Assembly (NCBI GenBank): GCA_023426425.1 | Contig: JAFAAT010000330.1 | Coordinates: forward strand, 1 to 22,523 | Direction of reading: 5' to 3' | Source of the DNA: Bacteroidota bacterium | GTDB taxonomy: Bacteria > Bacteroidota > Bacteroidia > Chitinophagales > Chitinophagaceae | Length of the DNA stretch: 22,523 nucleotides | Shown: piece by piece, positions 15,601-22,523 of the stretch | How the letters are laid out: the number at the start of each line of letters is the position of its first letter | How positions within the stretch are numbered: the stretch's first letter is position 1 | Program-made: the position numbers and the translations under genes | Notes under the pieces: generated by a model | The model's input: the letters and a program-made list of their open reading frames with translations, nothing else | Databases searched by the model: none | What the model was told of the DNA's origin: nothing

Positions 15601-17789
15601 TTGTGCTCGATACCATCATCGTTACTGTGCCGTTTATTGCGGAACTCAAGTATGCTATTACCTGTGGCAGCATTCCGGGTCAGTATGAAGTCACCTTGCT
15701 GGATCATTCTAATTTTTATCCGCCAAATGCGATTACAACCTGGGATTTCTTCATTACGGATATGATGAATCCGGTGTCTAGTGGCAGTGCGACCAGCTAT
15801 ACTACTCATCTGGCACCGGGTAGTTACGTGGTATCGTTGTTGATTAAGAACGGGAACCCGGCGGACTTGACCTGCCGCGTGTATGATACCATAGTCATCC
15901 CGGATTTCCCTGTGGCTAGCTTTAGTTATGATCCTGATACAATACCAGAGATATGTATAGGATATCCGGTGCAATTTACGAGCCTTTCCACTCCTGCGGG
16001 ATTGCAGCATCAATGGGACTTTGGAGATGTGTCATATAACGCACAACAGGATCCAGAAAGAGTATATTCTGACGCTTTGCCAAATCCAAAACTAGTGAAT
16101 CTGAAGGTAACAGACATTTTCGGCTGTTCAGATGATACTACGGTACAAGTGATGATACATTCTAATGGCCTGGATGGCAATATTATCGCTTCTCCCGTAG
16201 CCCCCTGTCATGGAGAACCAGTGGTACTTAGTTTCGTGAATGCAGGTACAGGAAGTCCCTCCAGATTTTATTGGCAGGAAAACGTTGACACGTTTGCTGT
16301 TACAACCTTGCCTTCCATCAATGTTTATGATGCAGGAGCCTACTGGACGACTGTGACAGACCAGTACTATTGTTCTTTCTCCACTTCGGCACTGCCGGTA
16401 GAATATTGCATGGTGCCTGAGGCGGTGATCACAGGCGATACCAACTATTGTTACGGTGTTGATTTTACACTTACTGGTTATGCCGGTCCGGATGTTTCTG
16501 TGTACGAGTGGTATAGAAACGGCAGTCCTGTTGGTAGCAACAGCGCCACCCTGCAACAGAATGGCCTTGCGGTTGGTGCTTACAACTACCAATTGGTGAT
16601 CAAAGTACAAAAGCCACTTGGCGGATATTGCAGCGACACCAGCGATGTATTTACCGTACATGTAAACAACCCTCCACCTAACCCGACGGTGAGTTTCAGC
16701 ATGCAGGATTGCGATCTTTACGAGATTGAACTATCCGCCAGCAACACGGTAGCAGGAACCTACACCTGGAGCAATGGCATGAATGGCAGCACCATTAATG
16801 TGTATTCCGGTGGTCCGTACAAAGTCTACTTCCATGATGGCAGCGGCTGTGTGACTACAGCAGAGACAGATGTGCCACGTGACCCGCAGCTATACCTTTG
16901 GGTATTCCCCGAGGGCTGCTATAAGCTATGCCAGGATCTCATGGACCAGGGGCATTATGTACTGAACGGACCTGTCATACCTTTTGATTACTGGGAATGG
17001 CTAAATGACTACTACAGTGAAAACGGCTTCGGCTTCGTGGATCCCTATATGGTTACCGTTGATGGACCGCACACGCTTACACTCGATAATGGCCTTTGCA
17101 GCAAAACCTCCGGAGCAATGAATGTGGAAGCACATGATTGTAACTGCGAGCTGGAGGCGGCAATAGAGCATATCTGGGTGGAATGGGATGATGATGGCAA
17201 TTGCTGGGTATATGCCAATGTGGTAATCAACAATCCCTACCCCTATTCGGTTTCTGTAACCCTCAGTTCGCCTGACGGAGACTGGACACCCAATACCCTG
17301 GTAGTACCTCCGGGAGGCAGCGTGCATACCGTGCGGTTCCTGCCAAATGCAGGCTTCACAGGTGGCAGCACCATGATGCAGCTATATGCACAAATTGTAA
17401 CGGAGGATGGAATATTCCCTTGTTACTGGGAGTTTGAAATTGGCTTCCCGAGGATTTGTGACAGCTGGAAGCAGGGCGTGCTTTCACCTGAAGAGAGCCA
17501 GGGCCCCAGCGAACCAGGTGCGGTGACCGACGCCATCAGCCTGAGGCTCGCACCGAATCCTGCTACAGAGCAGACCAGGGTACACTATGCCTATGGCCGC
17601 GCTGAGGTAATGAACAGGAGCATTGAGGTGTATGATCTTACCGGCAGGAAGATCAGGAGCTTTGCAGTGCCGGATGCAGAAGGCATATTGGAGCTGGATA
17701 TGAGCATGTATTCAGGCGGTGTTTATATCGTGGTGATGAAGGCCGACGGGGCTGTGTTGCAGCACCAGAAGCTGACACTTACCAGGTAG
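12612..17789 (+). CDS. Giant PKD/Ig-like T9SS surface protein (copy A)
   Basis: 1725 residues. Signal peptide 1-27, cleavage SRG/QTP; a lipobox-like LIAC ending at C20 is less likely because hydrophobic residues continue. At least three PKD domains are seen: SWYWDFGDG (about 257), LEWNFDDG (about 770) and HQWDFGDV (about 1132). Between them are many Ig-like units that start with a motif like GPDTVCAG (INGADTVCKG, GPEVICARN, INGDTIVCAS, LGPDTVCAG, SGPDTACAS, VAPDTVCRD, ITGDTNYCYG). Residues about 1383-1640 form a Cys-rich module shared with the copy at 20174, with YLWVFPEGCYKLC, VIPFDYWEW, TLSSPDGDW and GIFPCYWEFEIGFP. Residues 1643-1725 are the T9SS type A sorting domain (LRLAPNPATE, SGGVYIVVMKADG). 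No enzyme domain. Probably a long adhesin or matrix protein on the outer membrane; inference. A terminator follows. Confidence 0.94.
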   Translation: MNGAFKRLVAMGAAVLLIACLPFLSRGQTPIPINGADTVCKGEQAAYSISANPGLYYYWQVTSQGSVNPVTGAGTNVYWAGAGVATLTVVGKDSNNVTIDSGTKYVTVLPPPEPVITWDAQVGCQVQDSLGGERVDEDIEDGKCLRVCEWSTVTYTVDNATPGSTFTWQVAGGTIIGTPGVSCTVSWGAMGQGSISVTETNSFGCQGTRFNCIEKIAGPEADFVMLPYEPGEPFITCVNKLNHFQDLSQQGNGTPIVSWYWDFGDGITSSLQHPTHIFEHDGMHVVTLTVTNACNCSRTIEYEVEVMPEEGVSITCPSVVCENQIARYFAEPWIEELAACVEAGMAGWEVIGGTIVNQQDNWVDIVWDQVDSLGFGYVIFDISADCGYPCPSPTIAKIPVVMDTGYIQGPEVICARNKQYRFKMPQWPATVFNWSMTTTTGALLIATDQPNEYIIQTNNPGGIELKVVYENTLLGCTGFATRRIEVRQPPTINGDTIVCASGSETYTLSGGYSGFWVLTRPGGTQTGSGNSFVANFPTPGNYTLTVSGSNFCSPDPLNIEVLSKPVAADSLLGPDTVCAGSPYVFTAKNSIPGTIFRWAVTNGNFAGTSSGNNVSINFNPGGPYTVKLWRELVQSPYCASDTIYKTVYPPTVNVSVSGPDTACASSYHDYSAGYWGGETYEWEILQPNLGSVSTPNPGADITVLWNQVSSPTDAYLIAKVRKCGVVYRDTLKVHIIPSVALTIVAPDTVCRDEQFMVDINSAPALTSFNTLEWNFDDGTYKYTTPATHTYTQLNGSNVTYTITIEVTEPNGCFTASTASHDIVVKPAPVANVTPTGPFFICDTIADLPIPLVATVQSGFGSTSGIDWYWNGTLQSSGGAGNVNYNAGYTGVHYATVTNSNGCTANTNQVQISYSCYTPCVLNPAPVVDVTGGLQSCGYVKLSGNYSPGGFSPEWSYPQQATVVSLSGSTAEFTFTKAGRYTFVYGVHYINGVGDTCIVLDTIIVTVPFIAELKYAITCGSIPGQYEVTLLDHSNFYPPNAITTWDFFITDMMNPVSSGSATSYTTHLAPGSYVVSLLIKNGNPADLTCRVYDTIVIPDFPVASFSYDPDTIPEICIGYPVQFTSLSTPAGLQHQWDFGDVSYNAQQDPERVYSDALPNPKLVNLKVTDIFGCSDDTTVQVMIHSNGLDGNIIASPVAPCHGEPVVLSFVNAGTGSPSRFYWQENVDTFAVTTLPSINVYDAGAYWTTVTDQYYCSFSTSALPVEYCMVPEAVITGDTNYCYGVDFTLTGYAGPDVSVYEWYRNGSPVGSNSATLQQNGLAVGAYNYQLVIKVQKPLGGYCSDTSDVFTVHVNNPPPNPTVSFSMQDCDLYEIELSASNTVAGTYTWSNGMNGSTINVYSGGPYKVYFHDGSGCVTTAETDVPRDPQLYLWVFPEGCYKLCQDLMDQGHYVLNGPVIPFDYWEWLNDYYSENGFGFVDPYMVTVDGPHTLTLDNGLCSKTSGAMNVEAHDCNCELEAAIEHIWVEWDDDGNCWVYANVVINNPYPYSVSVTLSSPDGDWTPNTLVVPPGGSVHTVRFLPNAGFTGGSTMMQLYAQIVTEDGIFPCYWEFEIGFPRICDSWKQGVLSPEESQGPSEPGAVTDAISLRLAPNPATEQTRVHYAYGRAEVMNRSIEVYDLTGRKIRSFAVPDAEGILELDMSMYSGGVYIVVMKADGAVLQHQKLTLTR
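16758..16855 (+). repeat. 98-bp block nearly identical to 20213-20310
   Basis: The two blocks differ at four bases, all synonymous, starting at ACCTACACCTGGAGC and ending at TGTGTGAC. They encode TYTWSNGMNGSTINVYSGG and the rest through GSGCV. Immediately after, similarity falls to clearly diverged DNA although the protein stays alike. Confidence 0.88.
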
Positions 17790-17808
17790 AGATGCAGATG
17801 TAGGATTT

Positions 17809-17840
17809 AACCATAGCGGGTGTTTGCCCGCTATGGTTTT
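17809..17840 (+). terminator. Rho-independent terminator after copy A
   Basis: AACCATAGCGGG / CCCGCTATGGTT, a perfect 12-bp stem with the loop TGTTTG, followed by a T-run. The inner stem is the same as that of the terminator at 21251. Confidence 0.85.
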
Positions 17841-17902
17841 ACCAGTAATTAACTAACTTAACTATTGAAGATAATATGCTGTCTAATGTAAAAAGTCAAA
17901 CC

Positions 17903-20110
17903 ATGAGAAAGCACGCGATAATCAGTAACATCCCTCGAACCATTGTCTTATTAATACTTCTGTTTTTCTTTAGTTCTTCCACTGCACAGAACTGGCAATG
18001 GGGAAAGAGTGGGGGCGGATCTAATAATCCCCCTTCAAGTAATTCTGATTTTACCGAAAAAGTGGTGGATATGGCGACTGATGCGAATGGGAATGTCTAC
18101 ATTTTATCAACTGTCCTCGGCGGTGGGACGAATGTCGATGGAATACCTATACCTAACTATGGTAATGTAGATATGATAGTTGCAAGCTTCAATTGTAATG
18201 GTGATTTCCGGTGGTCTAAAACAATAGGGGGTTATGCAAACGACCGGGCCATCGCGTTGAAAGTCGATCGTCAAGGGCATGTGTATGTGACAGGCACAAT
18301 GTCACCGCTCGGCTCTCCATCTCAGACACCGATTCATTTTGATACAGATACGAGCTTTGGATTTGGTTTTGCCAAAACGATGTTCCTGGTGCAATATGAT
18401 ACCAGCGGGAATTTTCAGTGGCTGCAAATGCCACAGCCTGATACGATGTATATCCTGAATGGAAATAAATACCGAACCATAGATATAGAAACGGATACTG
18501 CTGGCAATGTTTACTGGTTTTGTGTTTTGAACCCCGGAATGCTGGCTGCTACAGGTAACCCTGTGATAACCACACAGGCACCCTATATTTTGAAATATAA
18601 TCCCCAGGGGGACCTTGTAAGCATTTTGTCTCCCGATATCCAGGCCGGTGCGAATCTACAGTCGAATTTTACATGTGGAATCGCGCGTGATCCCAACAGT
18701 GGCAGGTTTTATATTGCCGGCAAGTACAATAGTGGCACATTCTCTATTAATGGCCAGCCAATCACCAGGGAAACCTATGTCGCGGCATTTGATGCGCAGG
18801 GACAGTTCCTGTGGAAGAGAGAGAATTTCTATGCCCCTCCCAACAACGGAGGCTTTACCGGTAAACCGCAAATAGACCCACAAGGTAATATTTACCTGTG
18901 TGGTACTTCCAGGAATGGAGACGTGTTCAATGGTTTTAATGTAGTAAATACCATGACTGCAGGCGTCACAAGAATTCCTATAGTTGTAAAGTTGGATAGC
19001 AACGGGAACAACATTTGGATGAAGAATGGATCTGCGAATGGAGCCACCTACTGTAATGCAATCGCTTTAACTGGAAATGAAGTGATTATTACCGGAGGCT
19101 ACGGCCGCCTCTTCTGGCCTAATGAGGATACTCTTTACCATGCAGCCAACCAGGGATATGATGTCTGGCTTGCCAGGTTCAATGCGCAAACAGGAAGCCT
19201 TGTAAAGCTGGACTCAATTGCAGGTCCTTTCGGAGCCGATGATCACGGCACCGCACTCACTGCGGACGCCAACGGCAATATCTACGTTGGTGGTGAATAT
19301 GGTGCACAGTTGTATGTGGGTCAGGACACGCTTCTTAGTTTTGGAGGTCAAACCGATTTTTTTATTGCTAAATATGGCAACGCTAGTTGTGGCTGTGTAA
19401 GCCCGTCAGCCAGTTACAGCTTCAGCACCGTGGGAGCCACACCCACCATCAATTTTCTCTACACGGGCACCAGCAACGTGGACAGCATGCGCTGGACGTT
19501 TGGTGATGGCAATAGCGCCACAACTGTCAATCCTACGCATCTGTATCCCGGGAATGGTGCCTATACGGCTTGCGTAAAAGTGTATAACGCCTGCGGCGTC
19601 GACAGCAGTTGCCAGACCATCACCATCAACTGCCCGGTGCCTGTGCCCTCATTCAGCTTTATCTATGCAGGTGATACAGTACTATTCAGCTATACCGGCA
19701 CCACTGCCGATAGCATACACTGGGATTTTGGTGATGGTCAAAGCGCTACAGGATCTAGTCCCAGTCATCACTACGCAGGTGATGGTACTTACACGGTATG
19801 CGCAACCGCCTACAACGGCTGCGGGAGTGAGGATACCTGTATGACGGTAGTGATTATGGACGTGGAGGATGTCTATGGTCGTGCTGCGATTACGGTATTC
19901 CCCAATCCTGCTAAGGAGTATTTACAGGTTGTAGGGCTTAAGTCCTCATGCAGCTACAAACTGTATAATGTAATTGGAAGTACCGTCCGGGAAGGAGTGA
20001 TTGGCGTAACCACAGGACGTATCAACCTGGAGCAGCTTCCTGCTGGTACCTATCTCCTTGAGTTGAGGGGTGAGGACTCGGTGATGAGGGTGAAGGTGTT
20101 GAAGGAGTAG
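17903..20110 (+). CDS. T9SS protein with propeller-like repeats and two PKD domains (copy B)
   Basis: 735 residues from the ATG at 17903. An earlier in-frame ATG (17876) exists, but the 17903 start aligns with copy B': both leaders read CTGTCTAA, an A-rich stretch, then ATGAGA. Signal peptide 1-28, cleavage SSSTA/QNW. Residues about 30-495 are repeats with DANGNVY-[IL], DRQGHVYVTG, DPQGNIYLCG and DANGNIYVGG, an SBBP/propeller-like design. Two PKD domains follow: MRWTFGDGNSATTVNPTHLY (about 500-580) and IHWDFGDGQSATGSSPSHHY (about 581-656), both with paired cysteines. Residues about 661-735 are the sorting domain (ITVFPNPAKEYL, LPAGTYLLEL). No terminator is visible after the TAG. Likely secreted or surface bound; binding role inferred. 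Confidence 0.93.
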   Translation: MRKHAIISNIPRTIVLLILLFFFSSSTAQNWQWGKSGGGSNNPPSSNSDFTEKVVDMATDANGNVYILSTVLGGGTNVDGIPIPNYGNVDMIVASFNCNGDFRWSKTIGGYANDRAIALKVDRQGHVYVTGTMSPLGSPSQTPIHFDTDTSFGFGFAKTMFLVQYDTSGNFQWLQMPQPDTMYILNGNKYRTIDIETDTAGNVYWFCVLNPGMLAATGNPVITTQAPYILKYNPQGDLVSILSPDIQAGANLQSNFTCGIARDPNSGRFYIAGKYNSGTFSINGQPITRETYVAAFDAQGQFLWKRENFYAPPNNGGFTGKPQIDPQGNIYLCGTSRNGDVFNGFNVVNTMTAGVTRIPIVVKLDSNGNNIWMKNGSANGATYCNAIALTGNEVIITGGYGRLFWPNEDTLYHAANQGYDVWLARFNAQTGSLVKLDSIAGPFGADDHGTALTADANGNIYVGGEYGAQLYVGQDTLLSFGGQTDFFIAKYGNASCGCVSPSASYSFSTVGATPTINFLYTGTSNVDSMRWTFGDGNSATTVNPTHLYPGNGAYTACVKVYNACGVDSSCQTITINCPVPVPSFSFIYAGDTVLFSYTGTTADSIHWDFGDGQSATGSSPSHHYAGDGTYTVCATAYNGCGSEDTCMTVVIMDVEDVYGRAAITVFPNPAKEYLQVVGLKSSCSYKLYNVIGSTVREGVIGVTTGRINLEQLPAGTYLLELRGEDSVMRVKVLKE

Positions 20111-20173
20111 ACTAAGATTTGAAACAACTCACTTGAACGTCTGTTTGATGGGCTTAATATTCTTTCGACCAGG

Positions 20174-21238
20174 ATGCAGGCATATAAAAGGATAAAGAGG
20201 TGTATGGCCGGTACCTACACCTGGAGCAATGGCATGAATGGCAGCACCATCAATGTGTATTCCGGTGGTCCATACAAAGTCTACTTCCATGATGGCAGTG
20301 GTTGTGTGACCAGCAGCCAGGTGGACGTGCCCAAGGATCCTCAGGAGTATCTATGGGTATTCCCTGAGGGCTGTTACAGGTTATGTGAGGAACTGATGGC
20401 GCAGGGACAGTATGTGCTGAACGGACCCGTCATACCATTTGACTACTGGGAATGGGCGAATGCTCATTATACTGAGAATGGCACCTGGTATGTGAACCCA
20501 TATGTGGTGTCTGTTGATGGATGGCATAACCTGACCCTTGACAACGGACTGTGCAAGCGTACGTCCAATAATATGGAGGTAGAGCTGGTCGATTGCCGTT
20601 GTGAGCTAGAGCTCGAGATTCATAAGATCTGGGTCGAGAAGGATGATGATGGCAACTGCCAGGTGTTTGTTGACCTTTTTGTCCACAATCCTTATCCATT
20701 CCCTGTGACGATTACTTTGAGTTCACCTGATGGCAACTGGTCGCCAAGTACACTTGTGGTGCCACCGGGAGGAAGTAATTTTGTAGTCACCTTCCTGCCT
20801 GATCCAGGCTTCAATGGTGGAAGCACTATGCTGCAGGTCTACGCTCAGATTGTGACGGAAGAAGGAATCTTCCCTTGTTACTGGGAGCGTGAGATTGGGT
20901 TCCCTGACCTTTGCAAGCACTTCAAGTATAGCCAGCCTGGTGAGTCTGCAGGTGAGGGCGTGACCGGTGCAGATGCAGAACGCATTAGCCTGAGACTGGC
21001 GCCGAACCCTGCTGTGCAGTCGACGAAAGTGCATTACCAGTATGGAAGCGGCAAATTTGAAAGCAGGCAGATTGAAGTGTTTGATCTGACCGGAAGGAAA
21101 GTTCGCAGCTTTAATGTGGCTGATGCAACAGGTGTTCTTCAGCTAGATATGAGTGACTATGCCGGAGGGGTATATATCGTGGTTATGAAAGAAGATGGTG
21201 CTGTATTGCAACACCAGAAGCTGACGATCACCAGGTAA
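20174..21238 (+). CDS. 5'-truncated paralog of the giant PKD protein (copy A'), probable remnant
   Basis: 354 residues. Residues 12-354 match residues about 1383-1725 of copy A: the shared Cys-rich module (FPEGCYRLC, VIPFDYWEW, TLSSPDGNW, GIFPCYWEREIGFP) and a full T9SS sorting domain (LRLAPNPAVQ, AGGVYIVVMKEDG). The first 11 residues (MQAYKRIKRCM) have no counterpart in A and are basic, with no signal peptide, so the protein could not enter the Sec/T9SS route as written. The frame is open back to a TGA at 20120-20122, and no start with a clear ribosome site is seen. It lies 63 bases after copy B in the same frame, separated by two stops. Either a remnant or a store of variant sequence. The intact frame and kept motifs argue that loss is recent or that the 3' part recombines with A. 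Confidence 0.75.
   Translation: MQAYKRIKRCMAGTYTWSNGMNGSTINVYSGGPYKVYFHDGSGCVTSSQVDVPKDPQEYLWVFPEGCYRLCEELMAQGQYVLNGPVIPFDYWEWANAHYTENGTWYVNPYVVSVDGWHNLTLDNGLCKRTSNNMEVELVDCRCELELEIHKIWVEKDDDGNCQVFVDLFVHNPYPFPVTITLSSPDGNWSPSTLVVPPGGSNFVVTFLPDPGFNGGSTMLQVYAQIVTEEGIFPCYWEREIGFPDLCKHFKYSQPGESAGEGVTGADAERISLRLAPNPAVQSTKVHYQYGSGKFESRQIEVFDLTGRKVRSFNVADATGVLQLDMSDYAGGVYIVVMKEDGAVLQHQKLTITR
20213..20310 (+). repeat. 98-bp block nearly identical to 16758-16855
   Basis: Second copy of the block. It lies right at the 5' edge of the homology between A' and A, where the unrelated first 11 codons end. Confidence 0.88.
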
Positions 21239-21250
21239 ATATCCTGAGTT

Positions 21251-21289
21251 AAAACCATAGCGGGCGTAGAAACCCGCTATGGTTTTTCT
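21251..21289 (+). terminator. Rho-independent terminator after copy A'
   Basis: AAAACCATAGCGGG / CCCGCTATGGTTTT, a perfect 14-bp stem with an 8-base loop and a T-run. The core stem equals that after copy A, with a different loop, which fits common descent of A and A' 3' ends. Confidence 0.87.
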
Positions 21290-21352
21290 TAATTTGATAC
21301 CATTTTAAACCATCGGGCAGAAAGTTCTGTCTAACTATAAAAAAGGAAAAGT

Positions 21353-22523
21353 ATGAGAGTGGCTTTACAAAGAAAATACAGATTTCAGTTGATCAGCGGG
21401 CTGGTATGCCTGCTGTTGATGTTTTTGAACCAGGAAAGTTTTGGCCAGACCTGGCAATGGGGAAAGCGGGGAGGCAGTGGCAATAGCATCGGCATTGGCT
21501 TTGGATTTGAGCGGGTACTGGATATGACTACAGATCCCAATGGCAATGTGTATTTTCTGGCCAAGGCGAAAGCCCCTAACATCAATGTGGACGGGCAAAT
21601 ATTCAGTGGCATTGGGCAGGGAGACATTGTATTCGGTAGCTACGATTGCATTGGTGGGGTGCGTTGGCTCAAGTTGTTAGGAGGAGCTGGAGAAGATGTT
21701 TCGACTAGCATTTTTCACTCCATTAAAAGTGATGCTCAAGGGCATATTTATATTGCCGGCTATATGAGCAACGCGCCAACTTTTTCTACAGATACGTTGC
21801 ACCCGTCTACTGGCAAAAGATTATTTCTGGCTCAGTATGATACCATGGGCACTTTCCAATGGTTACGTATGCCTCAACCGGATACCGTAAGCTCAACATA
21901 TACAAATCGGTACCGTTTCCTGGATATGGAGGTGGATGCACAGGGCAATGTGTATTATTTCGGGACATTCAATCAAGGGCAATTAGCTGGAACCTCAATT
22001 CTGCTACCTGCCTTAGGCCCTTATATTTTGAAATATGATGTCCAGGGTAATCTTGTGGATGTAATTGAACTGGAAATGCAAATTCCATTTGGCACCAACG
22101 TGTATGCAAAGTTCGCCAGAGATGCAAACAATGGGAGGTTTTACTTTTCCGGGCAGTATAATGCAGGGAACTTTTCCATCAACGGACAGGCGATCACTAA
22201 AGAAGCTTTTGTTGTTGCATTCAATAGCCAGGGCCAATTCCTCTGGAAGCGAGAAAATAGTTTTCCTCCACCCAATAACTGCGGTTTCTTTGCTAAGCCT
22301 GCAATCGATGCACAAGGAAGTATTTATCTTGCCGGAACAAGCAGAGACGGAGATGTTTTCAACGGTTATACTGTTGTGAATAGCATGGTGAGTTTGCTCT
22401 ATAGAATTCCGTTCCTGGTAAAGCTTGACAGTAACGGTAGCAATATTTGGGCTAAGAATGGTTCTGCGACTGGTGCGACAACCCGTGATGGTCTCGTGCT
22501 TAATAATTCAGAAGTTATTATCG
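21353..22523 (+). CDS. Propeller-like T9SS-type protein (copy B'), 3' end outside the window
   Basis: The frame is open from the ATG at 21353 to the window end (390 codons, no stop). An AAAAGGAAAAGT stretch just before the ATG gives a weak ribosome site. Signal peptide 1-31, cleavage ESFG/QTW. The mature part aligns with copy B along its whole visible length: QTWQWGKRGG against QNWQWGKSGG, DPNGNVYFLAK, GPYILKYDVQGNL, GNFSINGQAITKEAFV, GQFLWKREN, GTSRDGDVFNG, VKLDSNGSNIWAKNGSA. By analogy the missing end should hold PKD domains and a T9SS sorting domain; this cannot be seen here. Confidence 0.9.
   Translation, partial: MRVALQRKYRFQLISGLVCLLLMFLNQESFGQTWQWGKRGGSGNSIGIGFGFERVLDMTTDPNGNVYFLAKAKAPNINVDGQIFSGIGQGDIVFGSYDCIGGVRWLKLLGGAGEDVSTSIFHSIKSDAQGHIYIAGYMSNAPTFSTDTLHPSTGKRLFLAQYDTMGTFQWLRMPQPDTVSSTYTNRYRFLDMEVDAQGNVYYFGTFNQGQLAGTSILLPALGPYILKYDVQGNLVDVIELEMQIPFGTNVYAKFARDANNGRFYFSGQYNAGNFSINGQAITKEAFVVAFNSQGQFLWKRENSFPPPNNCGFFAKPAIDAQGSIYLAGTSRDGDVFNGYTVVNSMVSLLYRIPFLVKLDSNGSNIWAKNGSATGATTRDGLVLNNSEVII

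Noticed and set aside
15447..16661. 188-aa and 177-aa minus-strand frames
   Set aside because: Antisense to the PKD/Ig region of copy A; basic, unstructured composition typical of shadows.

Overview
The window looks like chromosomal DNA from a Bacteroidota bacterium, probably a Chitinophagaceae-type soil or water organism. Family level is inference. The evidence is five large genes with Sec signal peptides, four of which show a type IX secretion (T9SS) type A sorting domain at the C-terminus (the fifth runs off the window end). There is also a small protein with a PID-CTERM-like tail, a DUF5362-type membrane protein, few Shine-Dalgarno sites, and a promoter fitting the Bacteroidota TTG / TAnnTTTG pattern. 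No rRNA, tRNA, CRISPR array, transposase or phage gene was recognised.

Layout: (1) 1-1236, the C-terminal part of a Ca2+-ATPase-like P-type pump. (2) 1290-2808, a decayed stretch with two 5'-truncated minus-strand fragments (a RibD/DHFR-like protein and RNase HI), an operator-like palindrome, an 11-bp tandem repeat and several hairpins. (3) 2809-7279, a 1398-aa T9SS surface protein followed closely by a 79-aa PID-CTERM-like protein, closed by two perfect palindromes. (4) 7400-8655, a minus-strand arsenic operon, arsR then arsM, with the same 16-bp operator-like palindrome in front of each gene. (5) 8788-10266, a second T9SS propeller-type protein with a terminator. (6) 10417-11500, convergent DUF523 and DUF5362 genes overlapping by 14 bp. 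(7) 11700-12341, an orphan NarL/LuxR-type response regulator. (8) 12612-22523, a tandemly duplicated secretome locus: a 1725-aa PKD/Ig-like protein (A), a 735-aa propeller+PKD protein (B), a 5'-truncated copy of A (A') and a second copy of B (B', cut by the window end).

The most interesting part is the A-B-A'-B' locus. The same stem (ACCATAGCGGG) ends both A and A'. The B and B' leaders align. A' begins in the middle of A with no signal peptide but keeps the whole Cys-rich module and sorting domain. Its first 98 bp match A with only four differences, all synonymous, and then similarity drops sharply, which suggests recent gene conversion or recombination between the copies. The shared module, roughly 220 residues with nine conserved cysteines, is not one I recognise. 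A and B may form a co-expressed surface pair that has been duplicated; this is inference.
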